A stretch of 64,000 bases of DNA from Hydractinia symbiolongicarpus (Eukaryota; Cnidaria; Hydrozoa; Anthoathecata; Hydractiniidae), in the NCBI RefSeq assembly GCF_029227915.1, contig NC_079877.1:8432001-8496000 (forward strand). The letters run 5' to 3'. Below the pieces are notes generated by a model. It did no database searches. It saw nothing but the letters and a program-made list of their open reading frames with translations, and was not told where the DNA came from. Position 1 is the first letter of the stretch, and each line of letters opens with the position of its first letter. Below, one piece after another: positions 7,285 to 17,485 of the stretch. The position numbers and the translations under genes are program-made.

Positions 7285-7543
7285 AGACGATGTTTTTAAT
7301 TTATTTATTTTTATACTAATTTCAGTAGTTGCCAATGGTCATAAGAGGATTTATGATGCTCCTAAGATTACCTGGTATTAATAATAATAATAATAATACT
7401 AAACCGCGCTGCATATGTCTAGAGCATTTCTTGCTGTTTAATTTCGCATTGACAGTATACACAGTTTCAGCTTTTAACATGATCGACCGTGTGACATTCG
7501 GGCATTGACGCCATCGCGAACATATTATTTAAATATGAACTCG

Positions 7544-7615
7544 TCCTTGGTAGTATAGTGGTAAGTATCCCCGCCTGTCACGCGGGAGACCGGGGTTCGA
7601 TTCCCCGCCGGGGAG
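7544..7615 (+). tRNA. tRNA-Asp(GTC), unit 6
   Basis: C5 changed to T at 7548, as unit 4. Confidence 0.93.
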
Positions 7616-7688
7616 GTTCTTTTTATCTTGTCAATGTTTCGTTTCACGTCAGTAGCGTTCGCGGGACTGTCCGGGAATACAGATTTAC

Positions 7689-7761
7689 GCCCGGTTAGAT
7701 CAGTCGGTAGAGCATCAGACTTTTAAACTGAGGGTCGCGGGTTCGAGTCCCTCATCGGGCG
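7689..7761 (+). tRNA. tRNA-Lys(TTT), unit 6
   Basis: C11 to A (7699) and T39 to A (7727), as unit 4. Confidence 0.8.
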
Positions 7762-7868
7762 TAACAATTATTTGGTACGATGGTGAACTAACTTTCACCA
7801 CAATGTCTTGTCGAAAGAGGATGAATAACGTAACATTTGCGGAGTGGCAAAGGCGAAGCAAACTTGAT

Positions 7869-7941
7869 GGGGAACTAGCTCAGATGGTAGAGCGCTCGCT
7901 TAGCATGCGAGAGGTACCGGGATCGATGCCCGGGTTCTCCA
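7869..7941 (+). tRNA. tRNA-Ala(AGC), unit 7
   Basis: Matches consensus. Confidence 0.95.
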
Positions 7942-8009
7942 ATGCCTTTTCCATAGGCGTAAAATAAATGAAATTTGCGCAGAGCAATTTGCAGCAGCGT
8001 TCGTGTCAT

Positions 8010-8125
8010 GTCGGGATGGCCGAGCGGTCTAAGGCGCCAGACTCAAGACAAAATGTTCTTCCACTCATCGCGTGGAGAATTCTGGTCCTCGAATGAGGGC
8101 GTGGGTTTGAATCCCACTTCCGACA
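8010..8125 (+). tRNA. tRNA-Leu(CAA) with intron, unit 7
   Basis: Box B C56 changed to T at 8108, as unit 5. Confidence 0.82.
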
Positions 8126-8166
8126 ACTTTTCCCTGCCACACAAAATTTTAGGCCTAAAATGCAAG

Positions 8167-8260
8167 TCCACCGAGCCGGATTTGAACCAGCGACCTAAGG
8201 ATGCCTGAGTGGTATAAGTTCGTCTACAGTCCTCCGCTCTACCAACTGAGCTATCGGTGG
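8167..8260 (-). tRNA. tRNA-Tyr(GTA) with intron, unit 7
   Basis: Matches consensus. Confidence 0.95.
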
Positions 8261-8353
8261 ATGTAGCATCGTACAGTTCTTGTGCAGGACTATGCAGGTC
8301 ATGTCACGTTTGTAGTATGACGTGGTTTTTAAAATGATGCGATAGCTCGCACG

Positions 8354-8425
8354 TAGCAGAGGGTGGTTTCGATCCACCGACCTCTGGGTTATGGGCCCAG
8401 CACGCTTCCTCTGCGCCACTCTGCT
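8354..8425 (-). tRNA. Initiator tRNA-Met(CAT), unit 7
   Basis: Matches consensus. Confidence 0.95.
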
Positions 8426-8513
8426 GAAGGTAGGTAAGCTGAAATGTGTCTGATGTAAGGTGTAGTTTAGTATTGCGAACAGCACTCGAACTATGACCTT
8501 TTTACCATTTCCA

Positions 8514-8586
8514 GGGGGATTAGCTCACATGGTAGAGCGCTCGCTTTGCATGCGAGAGGTACCGGGATCGATGCCCGGATCCTCCA
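8514..8586 (+). tRNA. tRNA-Ala(TGC), unit 7
   Basis: Matches consensus. Confidence 0.95.
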
Positions 8587-8845
8587 AGACGATGTTTTTA
8601 ATTTATTTATTTTTATACTAATTTCAGTAGTTGCCAATGGTCATAAGAGGATTTATGATGCTCCTAAGATTACCTGGTATTAATAATAATAATAATAATA
8701 CCAAACTGCGCTGCATATGTCTAGAGCATTTCTTGCTGTTTAATTTCGCATTGACAGTATACACAGTTTCAGCTTTTAACACGATCGACCGTGTGGCATT
8801 CGGGCATTGACGCCATCGCGAACATATTATTTACATATGAACTCG

Positions 8846-8917
8846 TCCTCGGTAGTATAGTGGTAAGTATCCCCGCCTGTCACGCGGGAGACCGGGGTTC
8901 GATTCCCCGCCGGGGAG
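8846..8917 (+). tRNA. tRNA-Asp(GTC), unit 7
   Basis: Matches consensus; one base of the AT-rich block upstream is changed (TTTACATATG). Confidence 0.95.
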
Positions 8918-8990
8918 GTTCTTTTTATCTTGTCAATGTTTCGTTTCACGTCAGTAGCGTTCGCGGGACTGTCCGGGAATACAGATTTAC

Positions 8991-9063
8991 GCCCGGTTAG
9001 CTCAGTCGGTAGAGCATCAGACTTTTAATCTGAGGGTCGCGGGTTCGAGTCCCTCATCGGGCG
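8991..9063 (+). tRNA. tRNA-Lys(TTT), unit 7
   Basis: Matches consensus. Confidence 0.95.
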
Positions 9064-9170
9064 TAACAATTATTTGGTACGATGGTGAACTAACTTTCAC
9101 CACAATGTCCTGTCGAAAGAGGATGAATAACGTAACATTTGCGGAGTGGCAAAGGCGAAGCAAACTTGAT

Positions 9171-9243
9171 GGGGAACTAGCTCAGATGGTAGAGCGCTCG
9201 CTTAGCATGCGAGAGGTACCGGGATCGATGCCCGGGTTCTCCA
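9171..9243 (+). tRNA. tRNA-Ala(AGC), unit 8
   Basis: Matches consensus. Confidence 0.95.
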
Positions 9244-9311
9244 ATGCCTTTTCCATAGGCGTAAAATAAATGAAATTTGCGCAGAGCAATTTGCAGCAGC
9301 GTTCGTGTCAT

Positions 9312-9427
9312 GTCGGGATGGCCGAGCGGTCTAAGGCGCCAGACTCAAGACAAAATGTTCTTCCACTCATCGCGTGGAGAATTCTGGTCCTCGAATGAGG
9401 GCGTGGGTTCGAATCCCACTTCCGACA
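9312..9427 (+). tRNA. tRNA-Leu(CAA) with intron, unit 8
   Basis: Matches consensus. Confidence 0.95.
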
Positions 9428-9468
9428 ACTTTTCCCTGCCACACAAAATTTTAGGCCTAAAATGCAAG

Positions 9469-9562
9469 TCCACCGAGCCGGATTTGAACCAGCGACCTAA
9501 GGATGCCTGAGTGGTATAAGTTCGTCTACAGTCCTCCGCTCTACCAACTGAGCTATCGGTGG
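9469..9562 (-). tRNA. tRNA-Tyr(GTA) with intron, unit 8
   Basis: Matches consensus. Confidence 0.95.
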
Positions 9563-9655
9563 ATGTAGCATCGTACAGTTCTTGTGCAGGACTATGCAGG
9601 TCATGTCACGTTTGTAGTATGACGTGGTTTTTAAAATGATGCGATAGCTCGCACG

Positions 9656-9727
9656 TAGCAGAGGGTGGTTTCGATCCACCGACCTCTGGGTTATGGGCCC
9701 AGCACGCTTCCTCTGCGCCACTCTGCT
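9656..9727 (-). tRNA. Initiator tRNA-Met(CAT), unit 8
   Basis: Matches consensus. Confidence 0.95.
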
Positions 9728-9815
9728 GAAGGTAGGTAAGCTGAAATGTGTCTGATGTAAGGTGTAGTTTAGTATTGCGAACAGCACTCGAACTATGACC
9801 TTTTTACCATTTCCA

Positions 9816-9888
9816 GGGGGATTAGCTCACATGGTAGAGCGCTCGCTTTGCATGCGAGAGGTACCGGGATCGATGCCCGGATCCTCCA
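9816..9888 (+). tRNA. tRNA-Ala(TGC), unit 8
   Basis: Matches consensus. Confidence 0.95.
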
Positions 9889-10150
9889 AGACGATGTTTT
9901 TAATTTATTTATTTTTATACTAATTTCAGTAGTTGCCAATGGTCATAAGAGGATTTATGATGCTCCTAAGATTACCTGGTATTAATAATAATAATAATAA
10001 TAATACTAAACCGCGCTGCATATGTCTAGAGCATTTCTTGCTGTTTAATTTCGCATTGACAGTATACACAGTTTCAGCTTTTAACATGATCGACCGTGTG
10101 GCATTCGGGCATTGACGCCATCGCGAACATATTATTTAAATATGAACTCG

Positions 10151-10222
10151 TCCTCGGTAGTATAGTGGTAAGTATCCCCGCCTGTCACGCGGGAGACCGG
10201 GGTTCGATTCCCCGCCGGGGAG
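10151..10222 (+). tRNA. tRNA-Asp(GTC), unit 8
   Basis: Matches consensus. Confidence 0.95.
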
Positions 10223-10295
10223 GTTCTTTTTATCTTGTCAATGTTTCGTTTCACGTCAGTAGCGTTCGCGGGACTGTCCGGGAATACAGATTTAC

Positions 10296-10368
10296 GCCCG
10301 GTTAGCTCAGTCGGTAGAGCATCAGACTTTTAATCTGAGGGTCGCGGGTTCGAGTCCCTCATCGGGCG
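10296..10368 (+). tRNA. tRNA-Lys(TTT), unit 8
   Basis: Matches consensus. It is followed by a TTTT at 10413-10416, the only one I found in a Lys-Ala(AGC) spacer. Confidence 0.95.
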
Positions 10369-10412
10369 TAACAATTATTTGGTACGATGGTGAACTAACT
10401 GTCACCACAATG

Positions 10413-10416
10413 TTTT
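10413..10416 (+). terminator. Private TTTT in the Lys-Ala(AGC) spacer before unit 9
   Basis: A C to T change turns the consensus TGTCTTG into TGTTTTG. This copy alone has a potential Pol III stop between Lys and Ala(AGC). Confidence 0.6.
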
Positions 10417-10475
10417 GTCGAAAGAGGATGAATAACGTAACATTTGCGGAGTGGCAAAGGCGAAGCAAACTTGAT

Positions 10476-10548
10476 AGGGAACTAGCTCAGATGGTAGAGC
10501 GCTCGCTTAGCATGCGAGAGGTACCGGGATCGATGCCCGGGTTCTCCA
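10476..10548 (+). tRNA. tRNA-Ala(AGC), unit 9
   Basis: G1 changed to A at 10476, an A1-C72 mismatch at the RNase P cleavage end. Confidence 0.85.
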
Positions 10549-10616
10549 ATGCCTTTTCCATAGGCGTAAAATAAATGAAATTTGCGCGGAGCAATTTGCA
10601 GCAGCGTTCGTGTCAT

Positions 10617-10732
10617 GTCGGGATGGCCGAGCGGTCTAAGGCGCCAGACTCAAGACAAAATGTTCTTCCACTCATCGCGTGGAGAATTCTGGTCCTCGAA
10701 TGAGGGCGTGGGTTCGAATCCCACTTCCGACA
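10617..10732 (+). tRNA. tRNA-Leu(CAA) with intron, unit 9
   Basis: Matches consensus. Confidence 0.95.
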
Positions 10733-10773
10733 ACTTTTCCCTGCCACACAAAATTTTAGGCCTAAAATGCAAG

Positions 10774-10867
10774 TCCACCGAGCCGGATTTGAACCAGCGA
10801 CCTAAGGATGCCTGAGTGGTATAAGTTCGTCTACAGTCCTCCGCTCTACCAACTGAGCTATCGGTGG
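10774..10867 (-). tRNA. tRNA-Tyr(GTA) with intron, unit 9
   Basis: Matches consensus. Confidence 0.95.
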
Positions 10868-10960
10868 ATGTAGCATCGTACAGTTCTTGTGCAGGACTAT
10901 GCAGGTCATGTCACGTTTGTAGTATGACGTGGTTTTTAAAATGATGCGATAGCTCGCACG

Positions 10961-11032
10961 TAGCAGAGGGTGGTTTCGATCCACCGACCTCTGGGTTATG
11001 GGCCCAGCACGCTTCCTCTGCGCCACTCTGCT
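10961..11032 (-). tRNA. Initiator tRNA-Met(CAT), unit 9
   Basis: Matches consensus. Confidence 0.95.
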
Positions 11033-11120
11033 GAAGGTAGGTAAGCTGAAATGTGTCTGATGTAAGGTGTAGTTTAGTATTGCGAACAGCACTCGAACTA
11101 TGACCTTTTTACCATTTCCA

Positions 11121-11193
11121 GGGGGATTAGCTCACATGGTAGAGCGCTCGCTTTGCATGCGAGAGGTACCGGGATCGATGCCCGGATCCTCCA
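11121..11193 (+). tRNA. tRNA-Ala(TGC), unit 9
   Basis: Matches consensus. Confidence 0.95.
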
Positions 11194-11455
11194 AGACGAT
11201 GTTTTTAATTTATTTATTTTTATACTAATTTCAGTAGTTGCCAATGGTCATAAGAGGATTTATGATGCTCCTAAGATTACCTGGTATTAATAATAATAAT
11301 AATAATAATACTAAACCGCGCTGCATATGTCTAGAGCATTTCTTGCTGTTTAATTTCGCATTGACAGTATACACAGTTTCAGCTTTTAACATGATCGACC
11401 GTGTGGCATTCGGGCATTGACGCCATCGCGAACATATTATTTAAATATGAACTCG

Positions 11456-11527
11456 TCCTCGGTAGTATAGTGGTAAGTATCCCCGCCTGTCACGCGGGAG
11501 ACCGGGGTTCGATTCCCCGCCGGGGAG
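11456..11527 (+). tRNA. tRNA-Asp(GTC), unit 9
   Basis: Matches consensus. Confidence 0.95.
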
Positions 11528-11600
11528 GTTCTTTTTATCTTGTCAATGTTTCGTTTCACGTCAGTAGCGTTCGCGGGACTGTCCGGGAATACAGATTTAC

Positions 11601-11673
11601 GCCCGGTTAGCTCAGTCGGTAGAGCATCAGACTTTTAATCTGAGGGTCGCGGGTTCGAGTCCCTCATCGGGCG
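11601..11673 (+). tRNA. tRNA-Lys(TTT), unit 9
   Basis: Matches consensus. Confidence 0.95.
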
Positions 11674-11780
11674 TAACAATTATTTGGTACGATGGTGAAC
11701 TAACTTTCACCACAATGTCTTGTCGAAAGAGGATGAATAACGTAACATTTGCGGAGTGGCAAAGGCGAAGCAAACTTGAT

Positions 11781-11853
11781 GGGGAACTAGCTCAGATGGT
11801 AGAGCGCTCGCTTAGCATGCGAGAGGTACCGGGATCGATGCCCGGGTTCTCCA
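11781..11853 (+). tRNA. tRNA-Ala(AGC), unit 10
   Basis: Matches consensus. Confidence 0.95.
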
Positions 11854-11921
11854 ATGCCTTTTCCATAGGCGTAAAATAAATGAAATTTGCGCAGAGCAAT
11901 TTGCAGCAGCGTTCGTGTCAT

Positions 11922-12037
11922 GTCGGGATGGCCGAGCGGTCTAAGGCGCCAGACTCAAGACAAAATGTTCTTCCACTCATCGCGTTGAGAATTCTGGTCC
12001 TCGAATGAGGGCGTGGGTTCGAATCCCACTTCCGACA
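11922..12037 (+). tRNA. tRNA-Leu(CAA) with intron, unit 10
   Basis: Exons match consensus; intron G to T at 11986 breaks a pair of the intron hairpin. Confidence 0.93.
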
Positions 12038-12078
12038 ACTTTTCCCTGCCACACAAAATTTTAGGCCTAAAATGCATG

Positions 12079-12172
12079 TCCACCGAGCCGGATTTGAACC
12101 AGCGACCTAAGGATGCCTGAGTGGTATAAGTTCGTCTACAGTCCTCCGCTCTACCAACTGAGCTAACGGTGG
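12079..12172 (-). tRNA. tRNA-Tyr(GTA) with intron, unit 10
   Basis: A7 changed to T (plus-strand A12166), losing the last acceptor pair; the same change recurs in units 44 and 45. Confidence 0.88.
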
Positions 12173-12265
12173 ATGTAGCATCGTACAGTTCTTGTGCAGG
12201 ACTATGCAGGTCATGTCACGTTTGTAGTATGACGTGGTTTTTAAAATGATGCGATAGCTCGCACG

Positions 12266-12337
12266 TAGCAGAGGGTGGTTTCGATCCACCGACCTCTGGG
12301 TTATGGGCCCAGCACGCTTCCTCTGCGCCACTCTGCT
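12266..12337 (-). tRNA. Initiator tRNA-Met(CAT), unit 10
   Basis: Matches consensus. Confidence 0.95.
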
Positions 12338-12425
12338 GAAGGTAGGTAAGCTGAAATGTGTCTGATATAAGGTGTAGTTTAGTATTGCGAACAGCACTCG
12401 AACTATGACCTTTTTACCATTTCCA

Positions 12426-12498
12426 GGGGGATTAGCTCACATGGTAGAGCGCTCGCTTTGCATGCGAGAGGTACCGGGATCGATGCCCGGATCCTCCA
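12426..12498 (+). tRNA. tRNA-Ala(TGC), unit 10
   Basis: Matches consensus. Confidence 0.95.
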
Positions 12499-12763
12499 AG
12501 ACGATGTTTTTAATTTATTTATTTTTATACTAATTTCAGTAGTTGCCAATGGTCATAAGAGGATTTATGATGCTCCTAAGATTACCTGGTATTAATAATA
12601 ATAATAATAATAATAATACTAAACCGCGCTGCATATGTCTAGAGCATTTCTTGCTGTTTAATTTCGCATTGACAGTATACACAGTTTCAGCTTTTAACAT
12701 GATCGACCGTGTGGCATTCGGGCATTGACGCCATCGCGAACATATTATTTAAATATGAACTCG

Positions 12764-12835
12764 TCCTCGGTAGTATAGTGGTAAGTATCCCCGCCTGTCA
12801 CGCGGGAGACCGGGGTTCGATTCCCCGCCGGGGAG
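12764..12835 (+). tRNA. tRNA-Asp(GTC), unit 10
   Basis: Matches consensus. Confidence 0.95.
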
Positions 12836-12908
12836 GTTCTTTTTATCTTGTCAATGTTTCGTTTCACGTCAGTAGCGTTCGCGGGACTGTCCGGGAATAC
12901 AGATTTAC

Positions 12909-12981
12909 GCCCGGTTAGCTCAGTCGGTAGAGCATCAGACTTTTAATCTGAGGGTCGCGGGTTCGAGTCCCTCATCGGGCG
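12909..12981 (+). tRNA. tRNA-Lys(TTT), unit 10
   Basis: Matches consensus. Confidence 0.95.
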
Positions 12982-13088
12982 TAACAATTATTTGGTACGA
13001 TGGTGAACTAACTTTCACCACAATGTCTTGTCGAAAGAGGATGAATAACGTAACATTTGCGGAGTGGCAAAGGCGAAGCAAACTTGAT

Positions 13089-13161
13089 GGGGAACTAGCT
13101 CAGATGGTAGAGCGCTCGCTTAGCATGCGAGAGGTACCGGGATCGATGCCCGGGTTCTCCA
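13089..13161 (+). tRNA. tRNA-Ala(AGC), unit 11
   Basis: Matches consensus. Confidence 0.95.
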
Positions 13162-13229
13162 ATGCCTTTTCCATAGGCGTAAAATAAATGAAATTTGCGC
13201 AGAGCAATTTGCAGCAGCGTTCGTGTCAT

Positions 13230-13345
13230 GTCGGGATGGCCGAGCGGTCTAAGGCGCCAGACTCAAGACAAAATGTTCTTCCACTCATCGCGTGGAGAAT
13301 TCTAGTCCTCGAATGAGGGCGTGGGTTCGAATCCCACTTCCGACA
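13230..13345 (+). tRNA. tRNA-Leu(CAA) with intron, unit 11
   Basis: G42 changed to A at 13304, a C28-A42 mismatch in the anticodon stem. Confidence 0.87.
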
Positions 13346-13386
13346 ACTTTTCCCTGCCACACAAAATTTTAGGCCTAAAATGCAAG

Positions 13387-13480
13387 TCCACCGAGCCGGA
13401 TTTGAACCAGCGACCTAAGGATGCCTGAGTGGTATAAGTTCGTCTACAGTCCTCCGCTCTACCAACTGAGCTATCGGTGG
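13387..13480 (-). tRNA. tRNA-Tyr(GTA) with intron, unit 11
   Basis: Matches consensus. Confidence 0.95.
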
Positions 13481-13573
13481 ATGTAGCATCGTACAGTTCA
13501 TGTGCAGGACTATGCAGGTCATGTCACGTTTGTAGTATGACGTGGTTTTTAAAATGATGCGATAGCTCGCACG

Positions 13574-13645
13574 TAGCAGAGGGTGGTTTCGATCCATCGA
13601 CCTCTGGGTTATGGGCCCAGCACGCTTCCTCTGCGCCACTCTGCT
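13574..13645 (-). tRNA. Initiator tRNA-Met(CAT), unit 11
   Basis: G50 changed to A (plus-strand T13597), a T-stem mismatch. Confidence 0.88.
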
Positions 13646-13733
13646 GAAGGTAAGTAAGCTGAAATGTGTCTGATGTAAGGTGTAGTTTAGTATTGCGAAC
13701 AGCACTCGAACTATGACCTTTTTACCATTTCCA

Positions 13734-13806
13734 GGGGGATTAGCTCACATGGTAGAGCGCTCGCTTTGCATGCGAGAGGTACCGGGATCGATGCCCGGAT
13801 CCTCCA
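13734..13806 (+). tRNA. tRNA-Ala(TGC), unit 11
   Basis: Matches consensus. Confidence 0.95.
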
Positions 13807-14068
13807 AGACGATGTTTTTAATTTATTTATTTTTATACTAATTTCAGTAGTTGCCAATGGTCATAAGAGGATTTATGATGCTCCTAAGATTACCTGGTAT
13901 TAATAATAATAATAATAATAATACTAAACCGCGCTGCATATGTCTAGAGCATTTCTTGCTGTTTAATTTCGCATTGACAGTATACACAGTTTCAGCTTTT
14001 AACATGATCGACCGTGTGGCATTCGGGCATTGACGCCATCGCGAACATATTATTTAAATATGAACTCG

Positions 14069-14140
14069 TCCTCGGTAGTATAGCGGTAAGTATCCCCGCC
14101 TGTCACGCGGGAGACCGGGGTTCGATTCCCCGCCGGGGAG
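14069..14140 (+). tRNA. tRNA-Asp(GTC), unit 11
   Basis: D-loop T16 changed to C at 14084, shared with units 12, 18 and 20. Confidence 0.94.
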
Positions 14141-14213
14141 GTTCTTTTTATCTTGTCAATGTTTCGTTTCACGTCAGTAGCGTTCGCGGGACTGTCCGGG
14201 AATACAGATTTAC

Positions 14214-14286
14214 GCCCGGTTAGCTCAGTCGGTAGAGCATCAGACTTTTAATCTGAGGGTCGCGGGTTCGAGTCCCTCATCGGGCG
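14214..14286 (+). tRNA. tRNA-Lys(TTT), unit 11
   Basis: Matches consensus. Confidence 0.95.
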
Positions 14287-14393
14287 TAACAATTATTTGG
14301 TACGATGGTGAACTAACTTTCACCACAATGTCTTGTCGAAAGAGGATGAATAACGTAACATTTGCGGAGTGGCAAAGGCGAAGCAAACTTGAT

Positions 14394-14466
14394 GGGGAAC
14401 TAGCTCAGATGGTAGAGCGCTCGCTTAGCATGCGAGAGGTACCGGGATCGATGCCCGGGTTCTCCA
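14394..14466 (+). tRNA. tRNA-Ala(AGC), unit 12
   Basis: Matches consensus. Confidence 0.95.
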
Positions 14467-14534
14467 ATGCCTTTTCCATAGGCGTAAAGTAAATGAAATT
14501 TGCGCAGAGCAATTTGCAGCAGCGTTCGTGTCAT

Positions 14535-14650
14535 GTCGGGATGGCCGAGCGGTCTAAGGCGCCAGACTCAAGACAAAATGTTCTTCCACTCATCGCGTGG
14601 AGAATTCTGGTCCTCGAATGAGGGCGTGGGTTCGAATCCCACTTCCGACA
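14535..14650 (+). tRNA. tRNA-Leu(CAA) with intron, unit 12
   Basis: Matches consensus. Confidence 0.95.
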
Positions 14651-14691
14651 ACTTTTCCCTGCCACACAAAATTTTAGGCCTAAAATGCAAG

Positions 14692-14785
14692 TCCACCGAG
14701 CCGGATTTGAACCAGCGACCTAAGGATGCCTGAGTGGTATAAGTTCGTCTACAGTCCTCCGCTCTACCATCTGAGCTATCGGTGG
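14692..14785 (-). tRNA. tRNA-Tyr(GTA) with intron, unit 12
   Basis: D-loop T16 changed to A (plus-strand T14770). Confidence 0.93.
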
Positions 14786-14878
14786 ATGTAGCATCGTACA
14801 GTTCTTGTGCAGGACTATGCAGGTCATGTCACGTTTGTAGTATGACGTGGTTTTTAAAATGATGCGATAGCTCGCACG

Positions 14879-14950
14879 TAGCAGAGGGTGGTTTCGATCC
14901 ACCGACCTCTGGGTTATGGGCCCAGCACGCTTCCTCTGCGCCACTCTGCT
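14879..14950 (-). tRNA. Initiator tRNA-Met(CAT), unit 12
   Basis: Matches consensus. Confidence 0.95.
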
Positions 14951-15038
14951 GAAGGTAGGTAAGCTGAAATGTGTCTGATGTAAGGTGTAGTTTAGTATTG
15001 CGAACAGCACTCGAACTATGACCTTTTTACCATTTCCA

Positions 15039-15111
15039 GGGGGATTAGCTCACATGGTAGAGCGCTCGCTTTGCATGCGAGAGGTACCGGGATCGATGCC
15101 CGGATCCTCCA
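15039..15111 (+). tRNA. tRNA-Ala(TGC), unit 12
   Basis: Matches consensus. Confidence 0.95.
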
Positions 15112-15373
15112 AGACGATGTTTTTAATTTATTTATTTTTATACTAATTTCAGTAGTTGCCAATGGTCATAAGAGGATTTATGATGCTCCTAAGATTACCT
15201 GGTATTAATAATAATAATAATAATAATACTAAACCGCGCTGCATATGTCTAGAGCATTTCTTGCTGTTTAATTTCGCATTGACAGTATACACAGTTTCAG
15301 CTTTTAACATGATCGACCGTGTGGCATTCGGGCATTGACGCCATCGCGAACATATTATTTAAATATGAACTCG

Positions 15374-15445
15374 TCCTCGGTAGTATAGCGGTAAGTATCC
15401 CCGCCTGTCACGCGGGAGACCGGGGTTCGATTCCCCGCCGGGGAG
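15374..15445 (+). tRNA. tRNA-Asp(GTC), unit 12
   Basis: T16 to C at 15389, as unit 11. Confidence 0.94.
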
Positions 15446-15518
15446 GTTCTTTTTATCTTGTCAATGTTTCGTTTCACGTCAGTAGCGTTCGCGGGACTGT
15501 CCGGGAATACAGATTTAC

Positions 15519-15591
15519 GCCCGGTTAGCTCAGTCGGTAGAGCATCAGACTTTTAATCTGAGGGTCGCGGGTTCGAGTCCCTCATCGGGCC
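15519..15591 (+). tRNA. tRNA-Lys(TTT), unit 12
   Basis: Discriminator G73 changed to C at 15591. Confidence 0.88.
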
Positions 15592-15698
15592 TAACAATTA
15601 TTTGGTACGATGGTGAACTAACTTTCACCACAATGTCTTGTCGAAAGAGGATGAATAACGTAACATTTGCGGAGTGGCAAAGGCGAAGCAAACTTGAT

Positions 15699-15771
15699 GG
15701 GGAACTAGCTCAGATGGTAGAGCGCTCGCTTAGCATGCGAGAGGTACCGGGATCGATGCCCGGGTTCTCCA
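15699..15771 (+). tRNA. tRNA-Ala(AGC), unit 13
   Basis: Matches consensus. Confidence 0.95.
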
Positions 15772-15839
15772 ATGCCTTTTCCATAGGCGTAAAATAAATG
15801 AAATTTGCGCAGAGCAATTTGCAGCAGCGTTCGTGTCAT

Positions 15840-15955
15840 GTCGGGATGGCCGAGCGGTCTAAGGCGCCAGACTCAAGACAAAATGTTCTTCCACTCATCG
15901 CGTGGAGAATTCTGGTCCTCGAATGAGGGCGTGGGTTCGAATCCCACTTCCGACA
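15840..15955 (+). tRNA. tRNA-Leu(CAA) with intron, unit 13
   Basis: Matches consensus. Confidence 0.95.
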
Positions 15956-15996
15956 ACTTTTCCCTGCCACACAAAATTTTAGGCCTAAAATGCAAG

Positions 15997-16090
15997 TCCA
16001 CCGAGCCGGATTTGAACCAGCGACCTAAGGATGCCTGAGTGGTATAAGTTCGTCTACAGTCCTCCGCTCTACCAACTGAGCCATCGGTGG
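15997..16090 (-). tRNA. tRNA-Tyr(GTA) with intron, unit 13
   Basis: A9 changed to G (plus-strand C16082). Confidence 0.92.
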
Positions 16091-16183
16091 ATGTAGCATC
16101 GTACAGTTCTTGTGCAGGACTATGCAGGTCATGTCACGTTTGTAGTATGACGTGGTTTTTAAAATGATGCGATAGCTCGCACG

Positions 16184-16255
16184 TAGCAGAGGGTGGTTTC
16201 GATCCACCGACCTCTGGGTTATTGGCCCAGCACGCTTCCTCAGCGCCACTCTGCT
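16184..16255 (-). tRNA. Initiator-type tRNA with anticodon AAT, unit 13
   Basis: The body is initiator tRNA-Met, but C34 is changed to A (plus-strand T16223), so the anticodon is AAT (isoleucine codon AUU) instead of CAT. The invariant A14 is also changed to T (plus-strand A16242), which should disturb the T8-A14 core pair. Either a decaying initiator or an anticodon-shifted tRNA; decay is more likely. Confidence 0.8.
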
Positions 16256-16343
16256 GAAGGTAGGTAAGCTGAAATGTGTCTGATGTAAGGTGTAGTTTAG
16301 TATTGCGAACAGCACTCGAACTATGACCTTTTTACCATTTCCA

Positions 16344-16416
16344 GGGGGATTAGCTCACATGGTAGAGCGCTCGCTTTGCATGCGAGAGGTACCGGGATCG
16401 ATGCCCGGATCCTCCA
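16344..16416 (+). tRNA. tRNA-Ala(TGC), unit 13
   Basis: Matches consensus. Confidence 0.95.
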
Positions 16417-16675
16417 AGACGATGTTTTTAATTTATTTATTTTTATACTAATTTCAGTAGTTGCCAATGGTCATACGAGGATTTATGATGCTCCTAAGAT
16501 TACCTGGTATTAATAATAATAATAATAATACTAAACCGCGCTGCATATGTCTAGAGCATTTCTTGCTGTTTAATTTCGCATTGACAGTATACACAGTTTC
16601 AGCTTTTAACATGATCGACCGTGTGGCATTCGGGCATTGACGCCATCGCGAACATATTATTTAAATATGAACTCG

Positions 16676-16747
16676 TCCTCGGTAGTATAGTCGTAAGTAT
16701 CCCCGCCTGTCACGCGGGAGACCGGGGTTCGATTCCCCGCCGGGGAG
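16676..16747 (+). tRNA. tRNA-Asp(GTC), unit 13
   Basis: First G of the D-loop GG pair changed to C at 16692, shared with unit 15. Confidence 0.88.
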
Positions 16748-16820
16748 GTTCTTTTTATCTTGTCAATGTTTCGTTTCACGTCAGTAGCGTTCGCGGGACT
16801 GTCCGGGAATACAGATTTAC

Positions 16821-16893
16821 GCCCGGTTAGCTCAGTCGGTAGAGCATCAGACTTTTAATCTGAGGGTCGCGGGTTCGAGTCCCTCATCGGGCG
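16821..16893 (+). tRNA. tRNA-Lys(TTT), unit 13
   Basis: Matches consensus. Confidence 0.95.
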
Positions 16894-17000
16894 TAACAAT
16901 TATTTGGTACGATGGTGAACTAACTTTCACCACAATGTCTTGTCGAAAGAGGATGAATAACGTAACATTTGCGGAGTGGCAAAGGCGAAGCAAACTTGAT

Positions 17001-17073
17001 GGGGAACTAGCTCAGATGGTAGAGCGCTCGCTTAGCATGCGAGAGGTACCGGGATCGATGCCCGGGTTCTCCA
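17001..17073 (+). tRNA. tRNA-Ala(AGC), unit 14
   Basis: Matches consensus. Confidence 0.95.
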
Positions 17074-17141
17074 ATGCCTTTTCCATAGGCGTAAAATAAA
17101 TGAAATTTGCGCAGAGCAATTTGCAGCAGCGTTCGTGTCAT

Positions 17142-17257
17142 GTCGGGATGGCCGAGCGGTCTAAGGCGCCAGACTCAAGACAAAATGTTCTTCCACTCAT
17201 CGCGTGGAGAATTCTGGTCCTCGAATGAGGGCGTGGGTTCGAATCCCACTTCCGACA
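17142..17257 (+). tRNA. tRNA-Leu(CAA) with intron, unit 14
   Basis: Matches consensus. Confidence 0.95.
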
Positions 17258-17298
17258 ACTTTTCCCTGCCACACAAAATTTTAGGCCTAAAATGCAAG

Positions 17299-17392
17299 TC
17301 CACCGAGCCGGATTTGAACCAGCGACCTAAGGATGCCTGAGTGGTATAAGTTCGTCTACAGTCCTCCGCTCTACCAACTGAGCTATCGGTGG
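17299..17392 (-). tRNA. tRNA-Tyr(GTA) with intron, unit 14
   Basis: Matches consensus. Confidence 0.95.
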
Positions 17393-17485
17393 ATGTAGCA
17401 TCGTACAGTTCTTGTGCAGGACTATGCAGGTCATGTCACGTTTGTAGTATGACGTGGTTTTTAAAATGATGCGATAGCTCGCACG

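Larger units (their letters stand above)
3963..9170. repeat. Two-unit higher-order repeat, units 4 to 7
   Basis: Units 4 and 6 share Asp C5 to T, Lys C11 to A and Lys T39 to A. Units 5 and 7 share Leu C56 to T and the spacer variants ATACCAAACTG, AACACGATCG and GTCCTGTCG. The period is 2604 bp. Confidence 0.9.
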